6,307 bases of DNA from Veillonellaceae bacterium (GTDB taxonomy: Bacteria; Bacillota_C; Negativicutes; Veillonellales; Veillonellaceae), in assembly GCA_902834965.1 (NCBI GenBank), contig CADFKY010000056.1:1-6307 (forward strand). Direction: 5' to 3'. A program made the position numbers and the translations under genes. The notes below the pieces were generated by a model. The model was not told the DNA's origin. It was given only the letters and a program-made list of their open reading frames with translations, and did no database searches. Of this stretch, positions 1 to 5,952 are shown one piece after another (positions within the stretch are counted from its first letter, which is position 1; every line of letters starts with the position of its first letter).

Positions 1-8
1 AGGACACT

Positions 9-806
9 ATGTTAGAAGTAAAAAATATGGTAAAAACCTTCTTTAAGGGCACAATCAATGAAAAAACTGCTCTTCAAGGTATTGATCTTCGTTTAGAAGA
101 AGGCGATTTCTGTACTGTAATCGGTGGTAATGGTGCTGGTAAAAGTACGTTGCTAAACTCCATCGCTGGTGTATTCCCAGTTGATGAAGGCTCCATTACT
201 ATTAATGATATTGATGTTACAAAAATGCCAGAATACAAACGTGCTAAATACATTGGCCGTGTATTCCAAGACCCTATGGTTGGTACGGCAGGTAATATGC
301 AAATTGAGGAAAACTTGATTCTTGCTATGCGCCGTGGTAAAAACTTAGGTCTTAAATGGGCTTTCAAAGATAGTGAACAAGCATTCTTTAAAGAACGCCT
401 TGCATTATTAGGTTTAGGCCTTGAAGACCGTTTGTCTGCTCGTATGGGCTTATTATCTGGTGGTCAACGCCAATCTATTACATTATTGATGGCTACTATG
501 CTCCGTCCTGACCTTTTATTGCTAGACGAACATACAGCGGCTCTTGACCCTAAGACTGCAGAAAATGTTTTGCAATTAACAGATAAACTCGTGTCAGAAC
601 ATAATTTGACAACTCTTATGATTACTCATAATATGCGTGATGCATTGCGCTTTGGTAATCGCCTCATCATGATGGATGCTGGTCGCATTATTTATGATGT
701 AAAAGGGGAAGAAAAGAAAAAATTAACAGTTGCTGATTTATTACAAAAATTTGAAGTAGCTGGTGAAGGTGCATTAAGTGACCGTATGATGCTTGGTGCA
801 AAATAA
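9..806 (+). CDS. ABC transporter ATP-binding protein (amino-acid/peptide-type importer ATPase, COG1101-like)
   Basis: Cytoplasmic ATPase subunit that would power an ABC importer. The 265-residue protein has every nucleotide-binding motif in order: Walker A GGNGAGKS (39-46), Q-loop Gln87 in VFQDP, signature LSGGQ (149-153), Walker B LLLLDE with catalytic Glu174, D-loop ALDP (178-181) and the switch His207 in MITHN. The LDEHTAALDPKTA stretch resembles the ATPases that partner TrpX/TrpY-type substrate-binding proteins and permeases (COG1101); this is from family knowledge, and the substrate cannot be read from the sequence. The ATG at 9 gives the usual MLEVKN opening and has AGGA at positions 1-4, at the window edge. 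The binding protein and permease are expected upstream, outside the window. The gene ends with tandem stops TAA TAG and a terminator, so it is probably the last gene of its operon. The ATPase family is certain; the transporter subtype is moderately sure. Confidence 0.93.
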   Translation: MLEVKNMVKTFFKGTINEKTALQGIDLRLEEGDFCTVIGGNGAGKSTLLNSIAGVFPVDEGSITINDIDVTKMPEYKRAKYIGRVFQDPMVGTAGNMQIEENLILAMRRGKNLGLKWAFKDSEQAFFKERLALLGLGLEDRLSARMGLLSGGQRQSITLLMATMLRPDLLLLDEHTAALDPKTAENVLQLTDKLVSEHNLTTLMITHNMRDALRFGNRLIMMDAGRIIYDVKGEEKKKLTVADLLQKFEVAGEGALSDRMMLGAK

Positions 807-809
807 TAG

Positions 810-835
810 AAGAGGGCTGTGGCCCTCTTTTATTT
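810..835 (+). terminator. Intrinsic terminator after the ABC ATPase gene
   Basis: An 8-bp perfect stem, AAGAGGGC (810-817) with GCCCTCTT (822-829), has a TGTG loop and runs into TTTTATTT. It begins 4 nt after the stop codon and separates the transporter operon from rpsO. Confidence 0.88.
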
Positions 836-845
836 ATGACATATC

Positions 846-874
846 TTTACAAGTTACGGAACATACTGTATACT
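846..874 (+). promoter_or_regulatory. Promoter of rpsO (TTTACA-17-TATACT)
   Basis: The -35 box TTTACA (846-851) and -10 box TATACT (869-874) are separated by exactly 17 nt; each differs from the housekeeping sigma consensus at one position. Transcription should start near G881, giving a leader of about 90 nt before rpsO. The site lies just past the upstream terminator, as expected for an independent unit. Confidence 0.72.
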
Positions 875-880
875 AAATAA

Positions 881-970
881 GGTCGTAAGACATATCGTAA
901 GCGAAGTATTCGAATCTCCAACGGTTACTTAAGCTTATCGGGATTATTTATTTTTTAGGAGGTAACATTA
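881..970 (+). promoter_or_regulatory. Structured 5' leader of rpsO, possible S15 autoregulatory site
   Basis: The leader can form a long irregular hairpin. CGTAAGC (896-902) pairs with GCTTA plus CG (933-937, 939-940, with T938 bulged), and AAGTA (904-908) pairs with TACTT (926-930). The apical loop contains AATCTC (913-918), which can instead pair with GGGATT (940-945) just downstream, giving a pseudoknot stacked on the upper stem. TCGTAAG occurs twice (883-889, 895-901), so the lower stem has two possible 5' arms. The ribosome binding site AGGAGGTAA (957-965) follows immediately. S15 is known to repress its own mRNA through leader structures that differ between bacterial groups. The pairings are seen in the sequence; the regulatory role is inference. 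Confidence 0.42.
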
Positions 971-1237
971 ATGTTAACTACAGAAGCTAAATTAGCAGTA
1001 ATTAAAGAATACGCTACTCATGAAGGTGACACTGGTTCTCCAGAAGTACAAGTTGCGATTTTGACAAGCCGCATCCCATACTTAACTGAACACTTGAAAG
1101 AACACAAAAAAGACCATCATTCCCGTCGTGGTTTGTTGAAATTGGTTGGTCAACGCCGTAACATGCTTGACTACCTTCGTCGTAAAGATATCGAACGTTA
1201 CCGTTCCCTTATCGAACGTCTTGGTCTTCGTAAATAA
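971..1237 (+). CDS. rpsO: 30S ribosomal protein S15
   Basis: Primary 16S rRNA-binding protein of the small subunit. It binds the central-domain three-way junction early in assembly and takes part in an intersubunit bridge. The 88-residue product has the usual family length and four-helix pattern. Diagnostic blocks are TGSPEVQVA (21-29), the rRNA-contacting [15 protein letters not shown] (49-63) and the YLRR segment (68-71). The ATG at 971 is fixed by AGGAGG at 957-962 with 8-nt spacing. The gene has its own promoter, a foldable leader and a strong terminator after tandem TAA TAA stops, so it appears to be a single-gene unit. The rpsO-pnp order is found in many bacteria. Here most pnp expression probably does not come from rpsO read-through, because several stop and start signals lie between them. 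Confidence 0.98.
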   Translation: MLTTEAKLAVIKEYATHEGDTGSPEVQVAILTSRIPYLTEHLKEHKKDHHSRRGLLKLVGQRRNMLDYLRRKDIERYRSLIERLGLRK

Positions 1238-1244
1238 TAAAACT

Positions 1245-1270
1245 AGCCGTCCTATAGGACGGCTTTTTTT
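1245..1270 (+). terminator. Intrinsic terminator of rpsO
   Basis: AGCCGTCC (1245-1252) pairs perfectly with GGACGGCT (1257-1264) around a TATA loop and is followed by an uninterrupted T run through 1270. It lies 8 nt after the stop pair. Confidence 0.93.
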
Positions 1271-1284
1271 ATTTGATTTCTCTA

Positions 1285-1293
1285 TGTTATAAT
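1285..1293 (+). promoter_or_regulatory. Extended -10 promoter in the rpsO-pnp gap
   Basis: TGTTATAAT is a perfect extended -10 element (TGn plus TATAAT). The ideal -35 position falls in the T run of the rpsO terminator and has no good match, which is tolerated by extended -10 promoters. Transcription would start near 1300, directly before the hairpin-rich segment at 1301-1375, and would feed either a short RNA or a long pnp leader. Confidence 0.55.
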
Positions 1294-1299
1294 AACGAT

Positions 1300-1376
1300 A
1301 GGCAAAGGGAAACGAATGCCGATAATCTATTGTGGCAACACGAAAAAAGGACAGAGCGGCAACTCTGTCCTTTTTA
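1300..1376 (+). ncRNA. Candidate short RNA or attenuated leader upstream of pnp
   Basis: The stretch between the extended -10 box and the hairpin at 1343-1375 would give a transcript of about 75 nt. Visible folds are GGCA (1301-1304) with TGCC (1317-1320), a small stem GTG-GCAA-CAC (1332-1341) capped by a GNRA-type tetraloop, and the terminal 13-bp hairpin. I tried to match it to known riboswitch and small-RNA classes from memory and recognised none. It could be a stand-alone small RNA, a pnp attenuator, or the mRNA of the 36-codon frame at 1316. E. coli carries the sRNA SraG in the equivalent gap but on the other strand; no homology is claimed. Confidence 0.33.
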
Positions 1377-1426
1377 TTGTGCTAATTGCTATAATAATTA
1401 GCTTATTTTTTCTTGATGATATATAA
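1316..1426 (+). CDS. Possible 36-residue leader peptide or small membrane protein
   Basis: An ATG frame follows an AAAGGGA motif (1304-1310) by 5 nt. The N-terminal half is polar with one Cys and two Lys (MPIIYCGNTKKGQSGN). Residues 17-33 are almost entirely hydrophobic, enough for one membrane segment, and the chain ends Asp-Asp-Ile. Against it: the frame passes straight through a perfect terminator-like hairpin (1343-1375) and a second inverted repeat, T-rich DNA encodes hydrophobic residues by chance, and it uses five ATA codons (four for Ile inside the frame excluding the terminal one), which the neighbouring genes rarely use. If translated, ribosomes would disrupt the hairpin, so a leader-peptide attenuator for pnp is one reading. 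No known family is recognised. This is a hypothesis, not a firm gene. Confidence 0.22.
   Translation: MPIIYCGNTKKGQSGNSVLFIVLIAIIISLFFLDDI
1343..1375 (+). terminator. Terminator-like hairpin upstream of pnp
   Basis: GGACAGAG (1349-1356) pairs perfectly with CTCTGTCC (1363-1370) around a CGGCAA loop. A flanking A tract (1344-1348) pairs with T1371-1375, extending the stem to 13 bp. The A and T flanks make it look functional in both directions. It would stop rpsO read-through and transcripts from the promoter at 1285-1293. It could instead serve as an RNase III or PNPase-sensitive leader stem. Confidence 0.72.
1381..1411 (+). promoter_or_regulatory. Extended -10 box inside an inverted repeat (proposed pnp promoter/operator)
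   Basis: GCTAATT (1381-1387) and AATTAGC (1396-1402) form a perfect 7-bp inverted repeat with an 8-nt centre holding TATAAT (1390-1395). TG at 1387-1388 makes it an extended -10 (TGCTATAAT). A start near 1402 would give a pnp leader of about 65 nt. The repeat is followed by TTATTTTTT, so in RNA made from upstream it could also act as a weak second terminator. Further weaker boxes exist downstream: TATAAT (1422-1427), and TTGATG (1413-1418) with TATACA (1435-1440) at 16-nt spacing. Which one drives pnp cannot be settled by eye. Confidence 0.42.
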
Positions 1427-1468
1427 TAAGAAGGTATACATATAAGAAGATTTTTAGGAGGAATAGGA

Positions 1469-3538
1469 ATGGAACAATTCCAAATGGACCTAGCTGGTCG
1501 TACGCTTACGATCGAGACTGGGGAACTTGCAAAACAAGCTGGCGGTGCCGTAATGGTTGGTTATGGCGATACTCGTGTACTCGTTACCGCTACAGGTTCT
1601 AAAGAGGCGAAGGATATCGATTTCTTCCCACTTACAGTAGACTATGAAGAAAAAATGTATGCTGTTGGTCGTTTACCAGGTGGCTTTATTAAACGTGAAG
1701 CACGTCCACCTGAATCTGCGATTTTGAATAGCCGTTTGATTGACCGTCCTATTCGTCCATTATTTGATAAAGGTGTACGCAATGAAGTACATGTAGTGGC
1801 AACTGTTATGTCCGTTGATCAAGATTGTGATCCTGCAATCTGTGGTATGATTGGCGCTTCCGCTGCATTATCTATTTCTGATATTCCTTGGAATGGTCCT
1901 ATTGCAGGTGTTCGCATGGGCCGTATCAATGGTGAATTTGTTGTTAATCCAACAAAAGAACAATTGGAAGCAACAGACCTTAATATCGTTGTAGCTGGTA
2001 CAAAAGATGCTATCCTCATGGTTGAAGGTGGTGCTCAAGAGGTTCCAGAAGAAACTATTCTTGAAGTCATCATGGCAGCTCATGAAGAAATCAAAAAAAT
2101 CGTAGCTTTCCAAGAAGACATGAAAGCTAAAGTAGGCAAGGAAAAACGCGTATTTGAAAGTAAAGACGTGCCTGCTGAAATCGCTGATGCAGTTCGTGCC
2201 TATGGTCATGATAAACTTGATGCAGCAGTTCGTTGTGCAGATAAACAACAACGTGATGCACAAGAAAGCGAAGTACGTGCAGATGTATTAGCTCACTTTG
2301 AAGAAATCTATCCAGATAACTTAGCTGATGTAAATAAAGCATTTGACGCAATGACAAAAGAAATCGTTCGTCATATGATTACAGTTGAAAAAATCCGTCC
2401 AGATGGTCGTAAACTTGATGAAGTACGTCCTATCTCTTGCCGTACAGGTGTATTACCTCGTACACATGGTTCTGGCTTATTTACACGTGGTCAAACTCAA
2501 GTATTGAACGTTGCTACTGTAGCACCATTGTCTGAAACTCAAACAATTGATGGCATTGGTTTAGAAACAGAAAAACGTTACATTCACCACTATAATTTCC
2601 CATCTTTCTCCGTAGGTGAAACTCGTTCCTCCCGTGGTCCTGGTCGCCGTGAAATTGGTCATGGTGCGTTGGCTGAACGTGCATTGGTGCCTGTAATTCC
2701 TAGTGAAGAAGAATTCCCATATGCATTGCGCTTAGTATCTGAAGTATTGGAATCCAATGGTTCTAGCTCCATGGCATCTGTATGTGGTTCCACATTATCC
2801 TTGATGGATGCTGGTGTACCTATTAAAGCTCCTGTAGCTGGTATCGCTATGGGTCTTGTAACTCAAGGCGAACACTACACAATCTTAACAGATATTCAAG
2901 GTATGGAAGATGCTCTTGGTGATATGGACTTTAAAGTGGCTGGTACAGCAAAAGGTGTAACAGCAATTCAAATGGATATCAAAATTTCCGGCTTATCCCG
3001 TGAAATCCTTCATGAAGCATTAGAACAAGCTCATAAAGGCCGTATGCATATCATGGGTATCATGCTTGATACAATTGCTGAACCACGTCAACAAATGTCT
3101 CAATACGCTCCACGTATTATTACAATGAAAATTGATCCAGATAAGATTCGTGATGTAATTGGTTCTGGCGGTAAAGTAATTCGTGGTATCATTGACGAAA
3201 CAGGTGCAAAAATCGACATCGAAGATGATGGCACAGTATTCATCGCTTCTGTAGATCAAGACGGTGCTGCTAAAGCAAAACAAATCATTGAAAACCTTAC
3301 TAAAGAAGTTGAAGTAGGCGAAGTATACCTTGGTAAAGTAACTCGTTTGATGGCATTCGGTGCTTTCGTAGAAGTATTACCAGGTAAAGAAGGTCTTGTA
3401 CACATTTCCAAACTTGCGAAAGAACGCGTTGAAAATGTAGAAGACGTAGTAAGTGTAGGGGATGAAATCATGGTAAAAGTTATCGAGATCGATAAACAAG
3501 GCCGTGTAAACTTGTCTCGTAAAGATTGTTTAAAATAA
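1469..3538 (+). CDS. pnp: Polyribonucleotide nucleotidyltransferase (polynucleotide phosphorylase, PNPase)
   Basis: Processive 3'-to-5' exoribonuclease that uses phosphate to release nucleoside diphosphates; it can also add tails in reverse. It forms a ring-shaped trimer in the cytoplasm and works in RNA turnover. The 689 residues show the full architecture: first RNase PH-like core (about 10-145), helical linker (about 147-225), second RNase PH-like core (about 310-540), KH domain with GSGGK (565-569) and S1 domain (about 617-687). Catalytic residues match the E. coli numbering with an offset of 5: Arg393-Arg394 and His398 in RREIGHG, Ser432-434 in GSSSM, Asp481 and Asp487 in EDALGDMD. The protein ends right after S1, without the C-terminal tail seen in some homologues. 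The ATG has AGGAGG at 1456-1461, 7 nt upstream. Only 10 nt and no terminator separate it from dut, so the two are probably co-transcribed. Confidence 0.98.
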   Translation: MEQFQMDLAGRTLTIETGELAKQAGGAVMVGYGDTRVLVTATGSKEAKDIDFFPLTVDYEEKMYAVGRLPGGFIKREARPPESAILNSRLIDRPIRPLFDKGVRNEVHVVATVMSVDQDCDPAICGMIGASAALSISDIPWNGPIAGVRMGRINGEFVVNPTKEQLEATDLNIVVAGTKDAILMVEGGAQEVPEETILEVIMAAHEEIKKIVAFQEDMKAKVGKEKRVFESKDVPAEIADAVRAYGHDKLDAAVRCADKQQRDAQESEVRADVLAHFEEIYPDNLADVNKAFDAMTKEIVRHMITVEKIRPDGRKLDEVRPISCRTGVLPRTHGSGLFTRGQTQVLNVATVAPLSETQTIDGIGLETEKRYIHHYNFPSFSVGETRSSRGPGRREIGHGALAERALVPVIPSEEEFPYALRLVSEVLESNGSSSMASVCGSTLSLMDAGVPIKAPVAGIAMGLVTQGEHYTILTDIQGMEDALGDMDFKVAGTAKGVTAIQMDIKISGLSREILHEALEQAHKGRMHIMGIMLDTIAEPRQQMSQYAPRIITMKIDPDKIRDVIGSGGKVIRGIIDETGAKIDIEDDGTVFIASVDQDGAAKAKQIIENLTKEVEVGEVYLGKVTRLMAFGAFVEVLPGKEGLVHISKLAKERVENVEDVVSVGDEIMVKVIEIDKQGRVNLSRKDCLK

Positions 3539-3548
3539 GAGGTGTTAC

Positions 3549-3998
3549 ATGGATATTCGTGGCTTTGAAGTAGTTTCTGCTTTTGAAGAACAAGATATCA
3601 ATTTACCAACACGTAAAACAACAGAAAGCGCAGGCTACGATATTGAATGCGCTGAAGCTGTTACATTAGAACCAGGTCAAGTAGTATTAGTGCCAACAGG
3701 TATTAAAGCTTTCATGGCATACGATGAATATCTTGCCATTCACATTCGTTCTAGCATGGCCATTAAACGCCATCTAGCACTTGTAAATAGCACAGGCATT
3801 ATCGACAGTGATTACTATAATAATGAGGAAAATGAAGGTCATATCATGATCGCTCTACTCAATTATGGTAAAGAAACAGTTTCCCTTGAAAAAGGTGAAC
3901 GCGTTGCCCAAGGTATTTTTTCTAAATACCTTATCACTAACGATGACGATGCTACAGGCGTACGTACAGGTGGTATCGGTAGCACTGGCACAATGTAA
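3549..3998 (+). CDS. dut: dUTP diphosphatase (trimeric dUTPase)
   Basis: Hydrolyses dUTP to dUMP and pyrophosphate, which keeps uracil out of DNA and feeds thymidylate synthesis. The 149 residues carry the five motifs of the trimeric family: I SAGYDI (27-32), II RSS (67-69), III around NSTGIIDSDY (80-89) with Asp86, IV GERVAQ (116-121) and V RTGGIGSTG (139-147). Two differences from the E. coli-type enzyme stand out. About six extra residues (NNEENE region, 91-96) follow the Tyr of motif III, and Ile143 replaces the usual Phe of GGFGSTG in motif V, a residue that normally covers the uracil ring. The ATG has AGAGGTG (3538-3544) overlapping the end of pnp. The gene is last in the pnp-dut unit and is followed by a strong terminator. 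Confidence 0.95.
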   Translation: MDIRGFEVVSAFEEQDINLPTRKTTESAGYDIECAEAVTLEPGQVVLVPTGIKAFMAYDEYLAIHIRSSMAIKRHLALVNSTGIIDSDYYNNEENEGHIMIALLNYGKETVSLEKGERVAQGIFSKYLITNDDDATGVRTGGIGSTGTM

Positions 3999-4026
3999 AC
4001 TACATACAATTCTAAATAGAATGATG

Positions 4027-4058
4027 AAAGCCGCTCAACCTATGTTGGGCGGCTTTTT
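4027..4058 (+). terminator. Intrinsic terminator of the pnp-dut unit
   Basis: A 13-bp stem with one G-T pair runs from AAAGCCGC (4027-4034) to GCGGCTTT (4049-4056), around a CTAT loop (4040-4043) and ending in a T run. It starts 29 nt after the dut stop. Confidence 0.92.
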
Positions 4059-4102
4059 ATAATTATATTTAGTTATAATTATATTAAGTTATGAATTATA
4101 TA
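4057..4102. repeat. 16-nt AT-only tandem repeat, two and a part copies
   Basis: TTATAATTATATTTAG (4057-4072) is followed directly by TTATAATTATATTAAG (4073-4088), with one difference. A degenerate third copy beginning TTATGAATTATATA lies at 4089-4102. The first copy overlaps the end of the terminator T run. The repeat sits just upstream of the proposed promoter of the next unit, where AT-rich DNA could act as an UP-like element; that role is inference. Confidence 0.6.
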
Positions 4103-4118
4103 TATTTATTTCTCTGTG

Positions 4119-4127
4119 TGGTATCAT
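4119..4127 (+). promoter_or_regulatory. Possible extended -10 promoter of the Nudix-deoB unit
   Basis: TGGTATCAT fits TGn plus a -10 box with one mismatch. No convincing -35 is seen; the upstream DNA is AT-rich. It would start transcription near 4134, shortly before the ribosome binding site at 4144-4150. An alternative -10, CATAAT (4125-4130), overlaps it. A promoter is expected here because a strong terminator lies upstream. Confidence 0.4.
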
Positions 4128-4155
4128 AATAGTTATAAACATTAAGGAGGCTATT

Positions 4156-4689
4156 ATGGCAATTAGCAAAGAGATACAAAAGTCTAGCGAAATGAAATTT
4201 GATGGTAAACTAATTAAAGTTACTTATGATATAGCTGATGTAAATGGTAATGAAGCATGGCGTGAGGTTGTTCATCATCCTGGTGCTACAGCTATTGTGG
4301 TTGTTACCGAAGATAATAAGATTGTAATGGAACGCCAATTCCGTTATGCTTTGCAACAGCCTTTGCTTGAAATTCCTGCAGGTAAACTTGATCCTAATGA
4401 AGAGCCTCTAAACTGTGCTAAACGTGAGTTAGCAGAGGAAACAGGGTATCGTGCGAACCAATGGATTCCGTTGGGTACAATTGCGACAAGCCCAGGTTTC
4501 TGTAATGAAGTGCTACATTTATATTTAGCAAAAGATCTTACTATGGGCGAAACTAATTGGGATCCAGATGAATACGTTGAGCTTGAGTATTTTACTTTAC
4601 CTGAATTATTAGAGGCTATTAAGGCTGAGCAAATTAAGGATAGCAAATCTTTGGCAGCGCTTATGCTTGCAATGCCGTACCTCAAATAA
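4156..4689 (+). CDS. nudF: ADP-ribose pyrophosphatase (Nudix hydrolase)
   Basis: Cytoplasmic Nudix enzyme expected to cleave ADP-ribose to AMP and ribose 5-phosphate, clearing a reactive sugar nucleotide. The 177 residues contain a complete Nudix box, with Gly76, Glu82, then REL-EE-TG (Arg90, Glu91, Glu94, Glu95, Gly97), which binds the catalytic metals. The subfamily call rests on RQFRYALQQPLLEIPAGKLD (60-79) ahead of the box and on Pro113 in TSPGF, 16 residues after its Gly97, the spacing typical of ADP-ribose pyrophosphatases. The ATG has AAGGAGG (4144-4150) with 5-nt spacing. The gene ends with TAA TAG, and deoB begins 21 nt later with no terminator between. The Nudix fold is certain; the substrate is probable, and other nucleoside diphosphate sugars are possible. 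Confidence 0.9.
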   Translation: MAISKEIQKSSEMKFDGKLIKVTYDIADVNGNEAWREVVHHPGATAIVVVTEDNKIVMERQFRYALQQPLLEIPAGKLDPNEEPLNCAKRELAEETGYRANQWIPLGTIATSPGFCNEVLHLYLAKDLTMGETNWDPDEYVELEYFTLPELLEAIKAEQIKDSKSLAALMLAMPYLK

Positions 4690-4710
4690 TAGTACGTAAT
4701 AGGAGGATAT

Positions 4711-5883
4711 ATGTTTAAACGAATTATCCTATTAGTTATGGATTCCGTAGGTATTGGTCACGCTGCTGATGCTGCGAAGTTTGGTGATGAAGGTTCTAAT
4801 ACATTAGGGCATATTGAATCAACAGCAGGTCAAATCCATTGTCCTAATTTAAAATCTATCGGTTTAGGTCGCATTGCTGATATTGCAGATACCGGTGAAA
4901 GTATTAACGGTGCTTTTGGTCGTATGGCGGAGCTCAGCACTGGTAAAGATACAACGAGTGGCCATTGGGAAATGATGGGGCATCCTGTTACCGTTCCATT
5001 CCCAACCTTTTACGAAGGTTTTCCAAAAGAATTAATGGATGCTTTCACAAAGGAAACGGGCTATGGTTATTTAGGTAATGAAGTTGCATCTGGTACAGAA
5101 ATTATTGAACGACTAGGGGCCGAACATATTAAAACAGGTAAGCCCATCGTATATACGTCAGCAGATTCGGTATTTCAAATTGCAGCTCATGAGGATGTGA
5201 TTCCTTTAGATGAGCTATATCGTATATGCCAAATTACCCGTGATAAGGTTTGCGTTGGAGACTACTATGTAGGCCGTATTATCGCACGTCCATTTGTAGG
5301 TGAACTTGGTAGTTTTGTACGCACATCTAACCGTCATGACTATAGTCGCATGCCAGAGAAAAAAATGGTACAACAAGAGTTACAAGATGCGGATATTCCA
5401 ACTGTAGCAGTCGGTAAAATTGGAGATATTTATGCCCATGTTGGTTGGGATGAAAGCTATCCTACAAAATCTAATGCCCATGGTATGAATATGGTTCCAT
5501 ATCTATTAGGGGCTACATTTGATTACGGTCTTATGATGGTTAATCTTGTTGAATTTGATAGCCTTTACGGTCATCGCAGAAATGTAGAAGGCTATAAACG
5601 AGCTATTGAAGACTTTGACTACCAACTTGGTGGGCTAATACCAATGCTTAATGATGACGATTTATTGCTTATTACTGCGGACCATGGTAATGATCCAACC
5701 TGGAAGGGAACGGATCATACCCGTGAATTAGTACCTATTCTTGGATATAGTCCACGAATGAATGGGCCTATAGACCTCGGCGATAGAAAAAGTTTTGCAG
5801 ATATAGGTGAAACAGTTTTAGAAAACTTTGGTTTAAAACAATGGGGCATTGGAACATCGTTTTTAGAGAAACTTAGTAAATAA
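4711..5883 (+). CDS. deoB: Phosphopentomutase
   Basis: Interconverts (deoxy)ribose 1-phosphate and 5-phosphate in nucleoside salvage and catabolism, in the cytoplasm, using two Mn ions. It belongs to the alkaline phosphatase superfamily. The 390 residues match the family length. Ligands and catalytic residues line up with the Bacillus cereus enzyme: Asp11 in MDSVGIG, the phosphorylated Thr81 in GKDTTSGHWE, Asp283 and His288 in FDSLYGH, Asp324-His325 in TADHGNDPTW and His336 in DHTREL. The cap domain occupies roughly residues 95-215. The ATG follows AGGAGG (4701-4706) by only 4 nt, a short but workable spacing, and the MFKRIILLVMDSVG opening is typical. It is second in a unit with the ADP-ribose pyrophosphatase. 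No nucleoside phosphorylase gene accompanies it here. Confidence 0.97.
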   Translation: MFKRIILLVMDSVGIGHAADAAKFGDEGSNTLGHIESTAGQIHCPNLKSIGLGRIADIADTGESINGAFGRMAELSTGKDTTSGHWEMMGHPVTVPFPTFYEGFPKELMDAFTKETGYGYLGNEVASGTEIIERLGAEHIKTGKPIVYTSADSVFQIAAHEDVIPLDELYRICQITRDKVCVGDYYVGRIIARPFVGELGSFVRTSNRHDYSRMPEKKMVQQELQDADIPTVAVGKIGDIYAHVGWDESYPTKSNAHGMNMVPYLLGATFDYGLMMVNLVEFDSLYGHRRNVEGYKRAIEDFDYQLGGLIPMLNDDDLLLITADHGNDPTWKGTDHTRELVPILGYSPRMNGPIDLGDRKSFADIGETVLENFGLKQWGIGTSFLEKLSK

Positions 5884-5908
5884 TTTCTAATGTAATATAT
5901 AAAAAGAA

Positions 5909-5951
5909 GCTTTATTATTAAGGAATAAACTATATTTTCCTATAATAAGTT
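5909..5951. other. Imperfect AT-rich hairpin between deoB and rpsT
   Basis: TTATTAT (5912-5918) pairs with ATAATAA (5942-5948) and AGGAA (5921-5925) with TTCCT (5937-5941), leaving a 2-nt bulge and an 11-nt loop. No T run follows on the + strand, so it is a poor terminator for deoB. On the - strand it is followed by a short T run. It may help end or stabilise the deoB mRNA. No better terminator is seen before the rpsT promoter. Confidence 0.3.
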
Positions 5952-5952
5952 C

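Noticed and set aside
74..367. 97-codon - strand frame opposite the ABC ATPase
   Set aside because: Antisense to Walker A and Q-loop coding sequence; no motif of its own.
1301..1342. Possible metabolite riboswitch (GGCAAAGGGAAACGAA segment reminiscent of c-di-GMP or cobalamin elements)
   Set aside because: Checked from memory against c-di-GMP-I, cobalamin, fluoride, guanidine, preQ1 and ZTP consensus features; the required conserved blocks are missing and it is too short.
1300..1376. Homologue of the E. coli sRNA SraG, encoded in the rpsO-pnp gap
   Set aside because: The candidate here is on the + strand and SraG is on the opposite strand; no sequence resemblance was seen.
1868..2263. Long reading frame on the - strand within pnp (and others at 1819-2019, 2127-2357, 3020-3283, 3256-3471)
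   Set aside because: They lie opposite a fully conserved PNPase sequence, have low-complexity Cys/Phe/Ser/His-rich products and show no family motif; they are shadows.
3865..4062. 65-codon + strand frame overlapping the end of dut
   Set aside because: It is out of frame with the conserved dUTPase motifs IV and V and runs into the terminator hairpin at 4027-4058.
4344..4685. 113-codon - strand frame opposite the Nudix gene
   Set aside because: Antisense to a complete Nudix box; Ser-rich product without recognisable domain.
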